Translations under genes and position numbers: made by a program
The notes under the pieces: generated by a model
The model's input: the letters and a program-made list of their open reading frames with translations, nothing else
Told to the model about the DNA's origin: nothing
Databases searched by the model: none
Shown: positions 43,502 through 52,094 of the stretch, one piece after another
Position numbering within the stretch: the first letter of the stretch is position 1
Layout: each line of letters starts with the position of its first letter
Origin: Pseudomonadota bacterium
GTDB taxonomy: Bacteria > Pseudomonadota > Alphaproteobacteria > Rhizobiales > Xanthobacteraceae
NCBI GenBank assembly: GCA_023451825.1
Contig: JAEXYA010000051.1
Location: forward strand, 62,001-126,000
Direction: 5' to 3'
DNA length: 64,000 nt

Positions 43502-43875
43502 CAGTTGGCATACCTTGCGGTGAGATCGCGCGAGATCCGCGCACCCTCTTCGACATGGCGGCGGATCGCCGTATTCGCCGCCGGCGTGCAGGTGCGATAG
43601 GTCTGCTGGAAGCCGTTATAGCCGCGATTGAAGGCGGCGATCATGCGGGCGCGGCGCTCGCCGGAGGGCGTCTCGGCATCGACCAGCGCCTGCATTTCGC
43701 TGCGCCATTTGTTGCCTTCGTTGTTGCCGCAGATTCCGCGCAGGTAATGCAGCGAGCCGAGGATTTCGGACATACGCTGCAATTCGCCGTCGAACGGCGC
43801 GGCGCCGTCCTGTGCGAGTGCAGGCGTGGAGCCGAGGACGGTGGCGATCAAAATGATGAGCAGTGGCTTGCGCAT
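43501..43875 (-). CDS. TIGR02301-family secreted protein
   Basis: The 124-aa protein has a Sec signal (MRKPLLIILIATVLGSTPALAQ) and a mature domain with two conserved Cys (LRGICGNNEG and TYRTCTPAAN) and the segment MSEILGSLHYLRGICG typical of TIGR02301. The family is Alphaproteobacteria-specific and periplasmic, with unknown function. It is upstream of and overlaps the HAD gene, so the two share a message. Start at 43875 is chosen to keep the signal peptide. Confidence 0.88.
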   Translation of the reverse strand: MRKPLLIILIATVLGSTPALAQDGAAPFDGELQRMSEILGSLHYLRGICGNNEGNKWRSEMQALVDAETPSGERRARMIAAFNRGYNGFQQTYRTCTPAANTAIRRHVEEGARISRDLTARYAN

Positions 43876-43952
43876 GATGGGTCCGGGAACCCGGCTGATA
43901 TGCCTGCAGGAGGCGGCCGAAGCAAGGCGAAGCGGTGGAAGTGGTAAAACGC

Positions 43953-44369
43953 TCAGCCGCCGGCCAGATCCTGCGCCATGGCGAGGATCGCAGCGAGCCC
44001 ATCGGTGGTCTTGTATTGGCCGATATCGGCGGGATCGACCCAAGCGAAATCGTCCAGTTCGTCATTCAGTTCTGGTTCGCCCTCCACCCAGCGGGCGGCG
44101 AAGGACATGACCAGATAATGTCCGCCGACACCGTCCTTGGGTAGCACCTCCCGGAAGCCCGACAAGCCAACGAGGTCGATCACAAGGCCGGTCTCTTCCA
44201 TCACTTCGCGGGCCAGAGCCTCGGCCAGCGACTCGCCGAATTCGACGCGTCCGCCGGGTAGCGAATAGAGGCCTTTACCGGGCGCGCGGGTACGGCGAAC
44301 CAGCAATACTTTGCCGTCGCGAAAAATCGCGGCGCTGGTGGCGAGCTGCGGATGCGTGGGCTGGGACAC
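43953..44369 (-). CDS. NUDIX hydrolase
   Basis: The 138-aa protein contains a full Nudix box at about residues 39-61: GRVEFGESLAEALAREVMEE followed by T-G-L, fitting G-x5-E-x7-R-E-U-x-E-E-x-G-U. It hydrolyses a nucleoside diphosphate linked to another group; candidates include oxidised nucleotides, ADP-ribose or NADH, but the substrate is not evident. It starts with GTG at 44369. Confidence 0.92.
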   Translation of the reverse strand: MSQPTHPQLATSAAIFRDGKVLLVRRTRAPGKGLYSLPGGRVEFGESLAEALAREVMEETGLVIDLVGLSGFREVLPKDGVGGHYLVMSFAARWVEGEPELNDELDDFAWVDPADIGQYKTTDGLAAILAMAQDLAGG

Positions 44370-44379
44370 GGAGAGAGCC

Positions 44380-44895
44380 TTACTGTGCCATGATGCTGTC
44401 GACGTCGGATTGCTCGTCGCGGCCGTTGATGATGCCGCCGGCGGTGCCGATCATGGGCTTGACCCAGGCGGCCGCCTGCTCGGCCAGCTTGGCGCGGGTG
44501 GCGTCCTGCTGGACGGTGCGCATGGCTTCGCCGACGGTCATCAGGATCTGCGTCATCTTGGAGACCATCGCGTCGAACTCGGTCCGCACAGCGGACGGCG
44601 CGGCTTCGTAGGCGGCGATGGCGAGGTCGCGGCCCTTGAAATTCGATTTGATGAAGTGCTCGGCATAGCTGAGCGGTTGCCACTCCAGAAACAGCTCGTA
44701 GCAATCCGGCATGTCCGGGATCAGCTCGAGCAGCATGATCGCTTCGTTGAAGTGATTCAGGTAATCGGTGGCAAGGCCCGTGCGCGGATTGATATTGGCG
44801 GCAGCCAGCACCTCCGCCGATGCCGGGAGGCCCGTGCTCGCGCGTTCCCAATCAGGGCGATTGTCTTGCGCTGGTTGCAGGGCCGTCATGCTCAT
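44380..44895 (-). CDS. Conserved hypothetical protein
   Basis: I do not recognise this 171-aa protein. It is mainly helical and soluble, acidic in the middle, with segments ATDYLNHFNEAIMLLELIPDMPDCYE and SNFKGRDLAIAAYEA and a C-terminal region rich in Ala/Gln. It lies 10 bases upstream of the NUDIX gene on the same strand, so they may be cotranscribed. GTG at 44904 is an alternative start; ATG at 44895 or 44889 is also possible. I believe similar proteins occur in other Bradyrhizobium relatives. Confidence 0.7.
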   Translation of the reverse strand: MSMTALQPAQDNRPDWERASTGLPASAEVLAAANINPRTGLATDYLNHFNEAIMLLELIPDMPDCYELFLEWQPLSYAEHFIKSNFKGRDLAIAAYEAAPSAVRTEFDAMVSKMTQILMTVGEAMRTVQQDATRAKLAEQAAAWVKPMIGTAGGIINGRDEQSDVDSIMAQ

Positions 44896-44956
44896 ATTCG
44901 CCACTGTTGGCGTTTCGGGTTAAAACGACCTGAAGACTCGAGGTTCGGCAAACGGA

Positions 44957-45712
44957 ATGTGTGGACGGTTCGTCATTACATCGACGCCGGAGGCGTTGCG
45001 ACAGGTATTTGACTACATTGAACAGCCGAATTTCCCGGCACGCTATAATATCGCCCCAACACAGCCTGTGCCTGTCGTTCTTGTCGAGAACGGCGCCCGT
45101 CATTTCCGCTTGATGCGCTGGGGCTTCGTCCCATCCTGGGTGAAAGACCCGCGCAAGTTTACGTTGCTGATTAATGCACGCGCCGAAACGGTGCAAGAAA
45201 AGCCCGCATTCAAAAACGCCATCCGGCGCCGTCGCTGCCTGATTCCTGCCGATGGTTACTATGAATGGCAAAGCAGCAGTGGACGCAAACAGCCGTATTT
45301 TATCTATCCGCACGCGGGTGGCCCGATCGGTTTTGCAGGAATTGCCGAAACCTGGATGGGACCGAATGGGGAGGAGATCGACAGCGTCGCGATCATCACG
45401 GCGGAAGCAACCACCGGCATGTCGGTTCTGCACCATCGCGTACCGGTGACGATTGCGGGTGACCGGTTCGGTGACTGGCTGGATTGTCGCAGCGACAGTG
45501 CGACAGAGGTGATGGAGCTATTGGCCGCGCCTGCGGATGGCGCTTTTGCGTGGCATCCGGTCTCGCCGGTGGTCGGCAGAGTGGCGGTGGATGAGCCGCA
45601 ATTGATTTTGCCGATCTCGGAAGATGAGATGATGGCGGCGCCTCAGGCGAAGAAGGCGGCGCGCAGAGCAGCGCCAGTGGCAGAGGATGGCGGGCAGGGG
45701 TCTTTGTTTTGA
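44957..45712 (+). CDS. SRAP / YedK-HMCES family DNA-protein crosslinking protein
   Basis: The 251-aa protein belongs to the SOS-response-associated peptidase family, which shields abasic sites by covalent linkage through Cys2. The start MCGRFVIT puts Cys at position 2 after Met removal. Other family residues are YNIAPTQPVPVV, the Asn/Arg stretch LINARAETV, GYYEWQ (catalytic Glu) and LHHRVPV (His). It is divergent from the hypothetical gene at 44895 across about 60 bases. Confidence 0.96.
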   Translation: MCGRFVITSTPEALRQVFDYIEQPNFPARYNIAPTQPVPVVLVENGARHFRLMRWGFVPSWVKDPRKFTLLINARAETVQEKPAFKNAIRRRRCLIPADGYYEWQSSSGRKQPYFIYPHAGGPIGFAGIAETWMGPNGEEIDSVAIITAEATTGMSVLHHRVPVTIAGDRFGDWLDCRSDSATEVMELLAAPADGAFAWHPVSPVVGRVAVDEPQLILPISEDEMMAAPQAKKAARRAAPVAEDGGQGSLF

Positions 45713-45722
45713 GCTCTGATTG

Positions 45723-45806
45723 TAGAATGGGTTGAACAAAGCGATACCCATCACAACAAGCTGCGGAGCAGGTGGTAATGGGTATCGCTTTGCTCAACCC
45801 ATCCCA
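45723..45806. repeat. Palindromic intergenic repeat, family B copy 3 (variant)
   Basis: TAGAATGGGTTGAACAAAGC on the left is mirrored by GCTTTGCTCAACCCATCCCA on the right, with CGATACCCATCAC / GTAATGGGTATCG inside. It is a diverged B copy between the convergent SRAP and GNAT genes. Confidence 0.82.
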
Positions 45807-45816
45807 CGCGACGGAG

Positions 45817-46245
45817 TCATGGCGTCGCCGGCCGTCCATCCAGCCACTTTGCATAGATCACGCGGTCCTGCGGAGCATAATCGAGCTTTTCGTAGAATTT
45901 CTGCACGCTCGTATTATCCCCGCGCACCAGCAGCATCAGCTTTTCGATGCCGCGTGCGCGCAGCCAGTCTTCGGCGGCCGCCATGATGCTGCGGCCGAAA
46001 TCCTTGCCCTGATGATCGGGATCGACAGCGACATAATAGACCCAGCCGCGATGGCCATCATGGCCGACCAGCACTGTGGCAACGATGCTGTCGCCATCGC
46101 GGCCAACCAGTACGTCGGAATTGCCGTCGCGACGGGCCAGTGCAATGTCCGCAGCCGAGTCGTTCCATGGCCGCGCGAGATTGCAGCGCTGCCAGAGATC
46201 GATCACGACAGGGATATCGGCATCGACGATGGGGCTGACGATCAC
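45817..46245 (-). CDS. GNAT-family acetyltransferase
   Basis: The 142-aa protein shows the acetyl-CoA-binding motif YYVAVDPDHQGKDFGRSIMAAAEDWL at about residues 70-95 and LMLLVRGDNTSVQKFYEKLDY. It resembles YpeA/RimI-like N-acetyltransferases and may modify a peptide amine or small molecule. GTG at 46245 overlaps the FAD-oxidase stop (GTGA), so the gene is translated as the second in an operon with it. Confidence 0.92.
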   Translation of the reverse strand: MIVSPIVDADIPVVIDLWQRCNLARPWNDSAADIALARRDGNSDVLVGRDGDSIVATVLVGHDGHRGWVYYVAVDPDHQGKDFGRSIMAAAEDWLRARGIEKLMLLVRGDNTSVQKFYEKLDYAPQDRVIYAKWLDGRPATP

Positions 46246-47699
46246 GGTTGCACCGGGAGCAGCACCTTGCCGGGATTGAGGATGTTGAGGGGATCCAGCA
46301 TCGCCTTGAAGCCGCGCATCAGCTCCATGGCGACGGGATCCTTCACGCCGGGTAGATCGGCAGCCTTGAGCTGGCCGATGCCGTGCTCGGCGGAAATTGA
46401 GCCGCCCATGCGCAGCACCACTTCGAATACGACGTCGCTGACATCGTGCCAGCGCGACAGGAAGGCTTCGCGGCCGTTGCTGTCGCCCAGCGTCTCGGAA
46501 GGCTGGCTGACATTGTAGTGGATATTGCCGTCACCGAGATGGCCGAACGGCACCGGGCGCGCGCCGGGCATCACTTTCGCCACGGCCGCATTGGCTTCGG
46601 CGATGAAGGCCGGCACGGCAGCGACGGGCACCGAAATGTCGTGCTTGATCGAGCCGCCTTCGGGCTTCTGCGCCGGCGAGATTTCCTCGCGCAGCTTCCA
46701 GAACGCCTGGCGCTGGGTCATATTCTCCGCGATGGCGGCGTCATCGACGATGCCGTCCTCGAATCCGCGTTCGAGGATGGACTCTAGCGTGGCGCGGGCG
46801 TCGTCGCGGCCGGATGACAGTTCCATCAGCACGTACCAGTCATGCTTGCTGGTCAGCGGATCGCGAATGCCGATGCCGTTGCGAACGCTGAAATCCACGG
46901 CGATATGCGCGATGAGTTCGAAACTGGTCAGATTGCTTCCCGCGGCGCTGCGCGAGATGTCGAGCAGTTTGAGTGCATCCTCCGGCGACTTCAGGCCAAC
47001 GAACGCCGTCTCCACCGCGCGCGGCTTGGGGAATAGCTTCAGCGTTGCCGCGGTGATGATGCCGAGCGTTCCCTCGGCGCCGATAAAGATGTTGCGCAGG
47101 TCGTAGCCGGTATTGTCCTTCTTCAGCTTGGACAGGCCGTTGAGGATACGGCCGTCGGCCAGCACGACTTCAAGGCCGAGCGCCATTTCGCGGGCAACGC
47201 CATAGGCCAGTGCGGTGGTGCCGCCGGCATTGCTGGAGAGATTGCCGCCGATGGTGCAACTGCCTTCGGAGCCGAGCGACAGCGGAAACAGGCGATCGGC
47301 ATCGGCCGCGCGCTGCTGGGCAATCTGCAGCACCAGACCGGCTTCGGCAGTCATGGTGTTCGACGAGGTGTCGAGGTCGCGGATCTTGTCCATGCGTTTC
47401 AGCGACAGCACGACCTCGCCGCCATAGGGCGTCTGGCCGCCGACGAGGCCGGTATTGCCGCCTTGCGGCACGATGGCCGTGCGCGTCTCGGTGGCGAGCT
47501 TGCAGATCGCGGCCACTTCGGCCGTCGAGCCGGGGCGCAGCACCAGCGGCGAGGTGCCGGTGAAAAGGTTGCGCTCCTCGGTGACATAAGAATGCACGTC
47601 GGCGGGATCGGTGAGCGCCTGCTTGTCGCCGACAATGGCGGCAAAGCGGGCGATGATGTCGGGCGAGAGCGGTGCCGGCTTCGGGGGTACGAAATTCAT
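46242..47699 (-). CDS. FAD-linked oxidoreductase (D-2-hydroxyglutarate / D-lactate dehydrogenase type)
   Basis: The 485-aa flavoenzyme has the FAD-binding_4 domain: VLRPGSTAEVAAICKLATE, PQGGNTGLVGGQTPYGGEVVLSLKRM, and GSCTIGGNLSSNAGGTTALAYG, followed by a C-terminal domain with PFGHLGDGNIHYNVSQP and EHGIGQLKAADLPG. It oxidises a D-2-hydroxyacid and passes electrons onward, probably through ETF or quinone. Which acid is not clear. AGGGA lies before the ATG at 47699. The stop overlaps the GNAT start. Confidence 0.93.
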   Translation of the reverse strand: MNFVPPKPAPLSPDIIARFAAIVGDKQALTDPADVHSYVTEERNLFTGTSPLVLRPGSTAEVAAICKLATETRTAIVPQGGNTGLVGGQTPYGGEVVLSLKRMDKIRDLDTSSNTMTAEAGLVLQIAQQRAADADRLFPLSLGSEGSCTIGGNLSSNAGGTTALAYGVAREMALGLEVVLADGRILNGLSKLKKDNTGYDLRNIFIGAEGTLGIITAATLKLFPKPRAVETAFVGLKSPEDALKLLDISRSAAGSNLTSFELIAHIAVDFSVRNGIGIRDPLTSKHDWYVLMELSSGRDDARATLESILERGFEDGIVDDAAIAENMTQRQAFWKLREEISPAQKPEGGSIKHDISVPVAAVPAFIAEANAAVAKVMPGARPVPFGHLGDGNIHYNVSQPSETLGDSNGREAFLSRWHDVSDVVFEVVLRMGGSISAEHGIGQLKAADLPGVKDPVAMELMRGFKAMLDPLNILNPGKVLLPVQP

Positions 47700-47736
47700 G
47701 AAAAGTCCCTAACGCGCTTCTTGATCTTGAATTCGG

Positions 47737-48714
47737 TTACACCGCCGCGCGGCGCAGCCGGTCGTTGATAGCTTCGCCAAGGCCGTGCGTTGGCACAGGC
47801 ATCACGGCGATGCCGCTGGCGCCTTTCGTATCGAGCGCGCGAAGATAGCCGAAAAGATTGGCGGCGGCTTCCCCGAGATCGCCGCTTTCCGACAGGTTCA
47901 TCACTGCCTTGGCGTCATCGATACCTGGCAGGCCTGTTGGGCCGAACGCAAGCACCGCCTCGCCTGGCTTCACATCCTCAGCCATCAGCCGCACGCGGGT
48001 GCGCGGTGCATAATGCGAGGCGAGCATGCCCGGTGCCAGCGGTTGATCGATGTCAGTTTTCGCGTCGTCAGGCGGCCGCGCCAAAGCCATGCCGAGTACA
48101 TGTTCGATTGTTTCGCGCGGCAGTCCGCCGGGGCGCAGCAGCATCGGCGCATCGAAGCAGCCAATGATGGTGGATTCCACGCCGACCTCGACTGGGCCGC
48201 CATCGACGATCATGTCGATCCGGCCGTCCAGATCGGCCTTCACATGCGCGGCGGTGGTCGGCGACACATGACCGGAGATATTGGCCGATGGCGCCACCAC
48301 GGCGGCTCCAAAAGCCTGGAGCAGCGCATGCGCCACCGGGTGGTCCGGTACGCGGATGGCCACCGTATCGAGCCCGGCGGTGGCCAGATCCGAGACCGGG
48401 CAGTTATCGGCCTTGTGCAACACCAGCGTGAGCGGACCCGGCCAAAACGCTTCGGCCAGCGCGAGCGCACGTGAATCAAACCGCGCTATCCGCTTGGCTG
48501 CTTGAAGGTCCGCCACATGGGCAATCAGCGGATTGAAGCTCGGCCGGCCCTTGGCTTCATAGATGCTCGCCACGGCCCGCGGATTGGCCGCATCGGCGCC
48601 GAGCCCGTAGACGGTCTCGGTCGGAAACGCCACCAGCCCGCCCGCGCGCAGGCGATCGGCTGCCTCCGAAATGGCGCTGGCATCGACGATTTTGGTGGAG
48701 AGGGCCGTTTGCAT
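47737..48714 (-). CDS. L-threonylcarbamoyladenylate synthase (long, Sua5-like)
   Basis: The 325-aa protein is of the TsaC/Sua5 type that makes threonylcarbamoyl-AMP for t6A tRNA modification. The YrdC-like domain (1-210) has LVAFPTETVYGLGADA, KGRPSFNPLIAHV and VAPSANISGHVSPT, and the C-terminal Sua5 domain follows with LAPGMLASHYAPRTRVRL. It is next to a tRNA-Pro gene on the opposite strand, 85 bases away. Confidence 0.95.
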   Translation of the reverse strand: MQTALSTKIVDASAISEAADRLRAGGLVAFPTETVYGLGADAANPRAVASIYEAKGRPSFNPLIAHVADLQAAKRIARFDSRALALAEAFWPGPLTLVLHKADNCPVSDLATAGLDTVAIRVPDHPVAHALLQAFGAAVVAPSANISGHVSPTTAAHVKADLDGRIDMIVDGGPVEVGVESTIIGCFDAPMLLRPGGLPRETIEHVLGMALARPPDDAKTDIDQPLAPGMLASHYAPRTRVRLMAEDVKPGEAVLAFGPTGLPGIDDAKAVMNLSESGDLGEAAANLFGYLRALDTKGASGIAVMPVPTHGLGEAINDRLRRAAV

Positions 48715-48799
48715 GGCAGCTTCATAATAAAAATGTCGTCTGCTTCATACAGGGGTTCTTGCGGTCTGCGAAACCCGTCGCTATACAGCCGGCTCTTGT

Positions 48800-48876
48800 C
48801 GGAGTGTGGCTCAGCCCGGTAGAGCACTGCGTTCGGGACGCAGGGGTCGCAGGTTCGAATCCTGCCACTCCGACCA
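48800..48876 (+). tRNA. tRNA-Pro (anticodon CGG)
   Basis: The 77-nt sequence folds as a cloverleaf. Acceptor arms are CGGAGTG and CACTCCG with discriminator A and encoded CCA (48874-48876). The anticodon stem-loop CTGCG-TTCGGGA-CGCAG has anticodon CGG, and the T arm is GCAGGTTCGAATCCTGC-like. It decodes CCG proline codons. Confidence 0.97.
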
Positions 48877-49385
48877 AGATTTCAAGCACTTAGCATTTCT
48901 GAGTTGTCCGACCGGGTCGTGACCCGGTGGCGGAACTCGGCTATTGCTCTGTTGTCCGACGACCTTGTTTCAGCGGTACGGACCGGCCCCAATTGCGGAT
49001 CCAAGGTTGGGATGTTTGGCTCGACCGCTCAGTGATGACGCAGCGGGATGACCTGACGCTGGATCGGCGAGCGGCAACAAACCCAAGCTCCATGTTCGGC
49101 CCGACCGCTTATGATGCTTGGGACATCACCCGGGCCCATAAGCCCTAGAAAAATATTCTATTTCTGGAATGTTTTTGAGTGGAATACGATTTCCGCCGTC
49201 TTACTCCTTGTGCAAAATATCTTCTTTACAAAGCTATATTGACAATGGTGTTGGATCGCGAGACGGGAACCGGTGTCTCGGGCGGATGCGTCCGAACAAG
49301 CCCTCGATTTTGCAGCGTAAGGATGGACAGCGCGCTGCGCCTTGCAGAAGCTTTCCGACTGTCCGCGACATGCCTGGAGATAACC
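48877..49385. other. Gene-poor region downstream of tRNA-Pro
   Basis: These 509 bases have no gene I can support. Two imperfect direct repeats of about 25 bases occur: ATGTTTGGCTCGACCGCTCA at 49012 and ATGTTCGGCCCGACCGCTTA at 49092. The last 200 bases before the transporter are lower in GC and presumably hold its promoter. No integrase or attachment-site-like copy of the tRNA end was seen. Confidence 0.5.
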
Positions 49386-50606
49386 GTGCTGACCATCTCT
49401 TTTCCACGCCGTTCCTTGTTGGCCGCTTCGTTGGCCATGGTTGCTGCGTTCGCGGGTCCGTCGATCGGTGTGACGCAAGAGGCGTCGGTGCGCATCGGCC
49501 TTCTGGCGCCGCTCACGGGCACCGGCGGCCCGTATGGACAAGAAGAAGAGCAGGCTGCCCGCGCCGCGGTGAAGATCATCAATGATGCCGGTGGTGTGCT
49601 TGGCCGCAAACTTGAGCTTGTGGTGGCCGATGACGAGTCTCAGCCAACCGCAGGCGTAGCCGCTGCGCGAAAACTCATCGACGTCGACAAGGTCGTGTCT
49701 ATCGGCGGTGTGTGGAGTAGCGCCGTCGCATTGGCCATCAAGCCGATCGCATTGGAAAAGGGCGTGTTGCTCAGCACCGTCGGTTCTGCCGATGAGATCA
49801 CCGACGGCGATACCAAGAATCTGATCTGGCGTTTCCAGACCAATGGCAAAAGCTGGGGCGAAGGCTTTGCCAAGGCCATGGCCAAGGATGGCGTGAAGTC
49901 GGCGTCCATCCTGGTGCTGCAGACGCCGTTTACCCTGAGCACGATCCAGCCGTTCCGCAAGGCGTTCACGGATGGCGGCGGCAAGGTGCTGGATGAAGTT
50001 TCCTTCAATGCCGGCCAGCCCTCCTATCGCACCGAAGTCGAACGTATTTTCGCGAAGAAGCCGGAAGCGGTGTTCGTCGCTGCCTATATCAACGAGCTCA
50101 GCGCCATCGCCAAGGAAGCGTTCCGCTCGGGTTATGAGAGCAAGATCTACGCATTCGGCAATGCAGCCGGCAGCAATGGTCAGTTCGTCAAGAATGTCGG
50201 CGCCAATGTCGCTGAAGGTGTGGTCTGGACCCAGCAGGTGCCGGTCGGCAAGTCGGTGTCCTATAGCCGTTATCTGAAGGAGATCGGCAAGCCGGAAGGC
50301 ACCATCATGACCTTCGGCGCGCAGGTGTTCGACCAGATCGTGCTCACCGCGCTCGCGATCGAGAAGGCGAAGAGCACCGATGCCACTAAGTTCGGTCCTG
50401 AATTCGCCGCGCTGGTGAATGCCGATGCGCCGTCGCTGGGCGAGCCTGCCGAAGCGCTGAAGGCGCTGCGTGAAGGCAAGCCGTTCCGCTATGCCGGCGC
50501 GGCATCGGATTTCAAATTCGCCAAGAACGGCGACCAGACCAATCTGAGCTATGGCCATTTCGTCATCAAGTCCGGCGAGAGCAAGCTGATCGGCGAGATC
50601 CGCTGA
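49386..50606 (+). CDS. HAAT-type ABC transporter substrate-binding protein (cluster 2)
   Basis: The 406-aa periplasmic binding protein starts at GTG 49386 (GGAGA six bases upstream) and has a Sec/Tat-like signal, MLTISFPRRSLLAASLAMVA with cleavage near residue 32. The mature part begins VRIGLLAPLTGTGGPYGQEEEQAARAAV. Other family segments are VSIGGVWSSAVALAIKPIALEKG and NAGQPSYRTEVERIFAKKPEAV. It leads a five-gene operon in which livG follows after four bases. A longer in-frame start at 49179 would place an unlikely tail before the signal, so it was not used. Confidence 0.93.
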   Translation: MLTISFPRRSLLAASLAMVAAFAGPSIGVTQEASVRIGLLAPLTGTGGPYGQEEEQAARAAVKIINDAGGVLGRKLELVVADDESQPTAGVAAARKLIDVDKVVSIGGVWSSAVALAIKPIALEKGVLLSTVGSADEITDGDTKNLIWRFQTNGKSWGEGFAKAMAKDGVKSASILVLQTPFTLSTIQPFRKAFTDGGGKVLDEVSFNAGQPSYRTEVERIFAKKPEAVFVAAYINELSAIAKEAFRSGYESKIYAFGNAAGSNGQFVKNVGANVAEGVVWTQQVPVGKSVSYSRYLKEIGKPEGTIMTFGAQVFDQIVLTALAIEKAKSTDATKFGPEFAALVNADAPSLGEPAEALKALREGKPFRYAGAASDFKFAKNGDQTNLSYGHFVIKSGESKLIGEIR

Positions 50607-50610
50607 GGCA

Positions 50611-51369
50611 ATGCTCGAGGCCCACGACGTCAGTGTGATTTACGAAGGCGGTTTCACCGCGCTTGCTGGCGCGTCGGTGAAGCTCGCCTCGGGCGCTGTG
50701 ACGGGGTTGATCGGCCCGAACGGCGCCGGCAAGTCCACACTGTTCGGCGTGCTGGCCGGCGCTGTGATGCCAGCCAAAGGCGATGTCCGCCTGGCCGGGG
50801 AGAGGGTCACGCATCGCGGCTCGGTCTGGCGTGCGCGCCGCGGCCTGGCGCGGACGTTTCAGCTATCACGCGAGTTGGCGAGCCTCTCTGTTCTGGAGAA
50901 TGTCCTCGTTGCGCAGCCGCAAATGCAAGGCGAGCGGCTGCTGTCGTTGCTGTTTGCCCGCCGTGCTGTCCGCGCCGAAGAAGATGCAGCTTTTGAGAAG
51001 GCGCGCGCTTTGCTCCAGCGTGTCGATCTGTGGCGATTAGCCGATGTTTCGGCCGGATCACTCTCTGGCGGACAGAAGAAGCTGCTCGAAATCTGCCGTG
51101 CATTGATGCTCGACCCGCGCATCGTGCTGATGGACGAGCCAAGTGCCGGTGTAAATCCGACTCGCATCGGCGAGATTGTCGAATTCGTGCAGGCGCTCCG
51201 CAAGGAGGGGACGACCTTCGGTCTTGTCGAGCATAATATGGGTATGGTTCGCGCGCTGTGCGATCACGTCTATGTCCTCGCCGAAGGCCGCGTGCTCACC
51301 GAAGGTCGCTTCGACGAGGTGGTCGCGAATGAGCAGGTCGCGTCGGCGTATCTGGGCGCGCAAGCATGA
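50611..51369 (+). CDS. livG: ABC transporter ATP-binding protein, LivG-like (cluster 2)
   Basis: The 252-aa ATPase has Walker A GPNGAGKST near residue 36, signature LSGGQKKLLEICRALM, Walker B RIVLMDEPSAGVNP and H-loop VEHNMGM. Unlike the cluster 1 LivG, its signature is canonical. It overlaps the livF start by four bases (ATGA). Confidence 0.95.
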   Translation: MLEAHDVSVIYEGGFTALAGASVKLASGAVTGLIGPNGAGKSTLFGVLAGAVMPAKGDVRLAGERVTHRGSVWRARRGLARTFQLSRELASLSVLENVLVAQPQMQGERLLSLLFARRAVRAEEDAAFEKARALLQRVDLWRLADVSAGSLSGGQKKLLEICRALMLDPRIVLMDEPSAGVNPTRIGEIVEFVQALRKEGTTFGLVEHNMGMVRALCDHVYVLAEGRVLTEGRFDEVVANEQVASAYLGAQA

Positions 51370-52094
51370 CCTCGCACCCGACTGGTCTGGAACTGCGCGA
51401 CGTCGTCGCCGGCTATGGTGGTCAGCCGATTCTGCATGGCGTCAGCCTCACGGTGCAGCCTGGTGAAACGCTGGTCGTGGTTGGTCCCAACGGCTCCGGC
51501 AAATCGACATTGATGAAGACGGCGGTTGGGCTGTTGCGCCCGATGTCAGGCATCGTGCGGCTCGGCGATGCTGATGTCTCCTTGCTCGGCGCTCCCGCGC
51601 GTGCAGCCCGCGGCCTCGCTTATGTGCCGCAGGAGGCCAATGTTTTTCGCAACATGACCGTGTTGGAAAATTTGCAGGTCGGCCATGAATTCGTCGCCTC
51701 GAAGGGATCGGCATTCGCCGAACGGCTCGCGGCGGTGCTCGAACTGTTTCCTGAAATTCGCGCCAAGCTAGGCACTGCGGCCGGCCATTTGAGCGGTGGC
51801 CAGCGGCAGATGGTGGCGATGGCGGCGGCGCTGATGCCGAAGCCGTCGGTGCTGGCACTCGATGAGCCGTCCGCCGGATTGTCACCGCGCAATGCGGAAT
51901 TGCTGTTCGAGATCATCGCCCGCGTTGCTGCCTCCGGCGTCACGATGCTCATCGTCGAACAGAATACGCGGCTCGGTCTCGGTGCGGCTGATCAAGGTGT
52001 CGTCTTGGTGAGCGGCAAGATCCGACTGGCCGCGCCTGCCGCGGCCGTGCTCGCCGATCCCGACATCCGTCGCCTCTATCTCGGGGGCACATGA
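51366..52094 (+). CDS. livF: ABC transporter ATP-binding protein, LivF-like (cluster 2)
   Basis: The 242-aa ATPase starts MTSHPTGLELRDVVAGYGGQ, with Walker A GPNGSGKST, signature LSGGQRQMVAMAAAL, Walker B SVLALDEPSAGLSP and H-loop VEQNTR. Its ATG overlaps livG and its TGA overlaps the permease start at 52091 (ATGA). Confidence 0.95.
   Translation: MTSHPTGLELRDVVAGYGGQPILHGVSLTVQPGETLVVVGPNGSGKSTLMKTAVGLLRPMSGIVRLGDADVSLLGAPARAARGLAYVPQEANVFRNMTVLENLQVGHEFVASKGSAFAERLAAVLELFPEIRAKLGTAAGHLSGGQRQMVAMAAALMPKPSVLALDEPSAGLSPRNAELLFEIIARVAASGVTMLIVEQNTRLGLGAADQGVVLVSGKIRLAAPAAAVLADPDIRRLYLGGT

Noticed and set aside
48927..49148. A 73-codon frame after the tRNA.
   Set aside because: It has no Shine-Dalgarno, no motif, and it spans the imperfect direct repeats, so it looks like chance.
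48800..49385. Genomic island boundary at tRNA-Pro.
   Set aside because: No integrase, no duplicated tRNA end and no composition change that I can see; kept only as a weak finding on the direct repeats.
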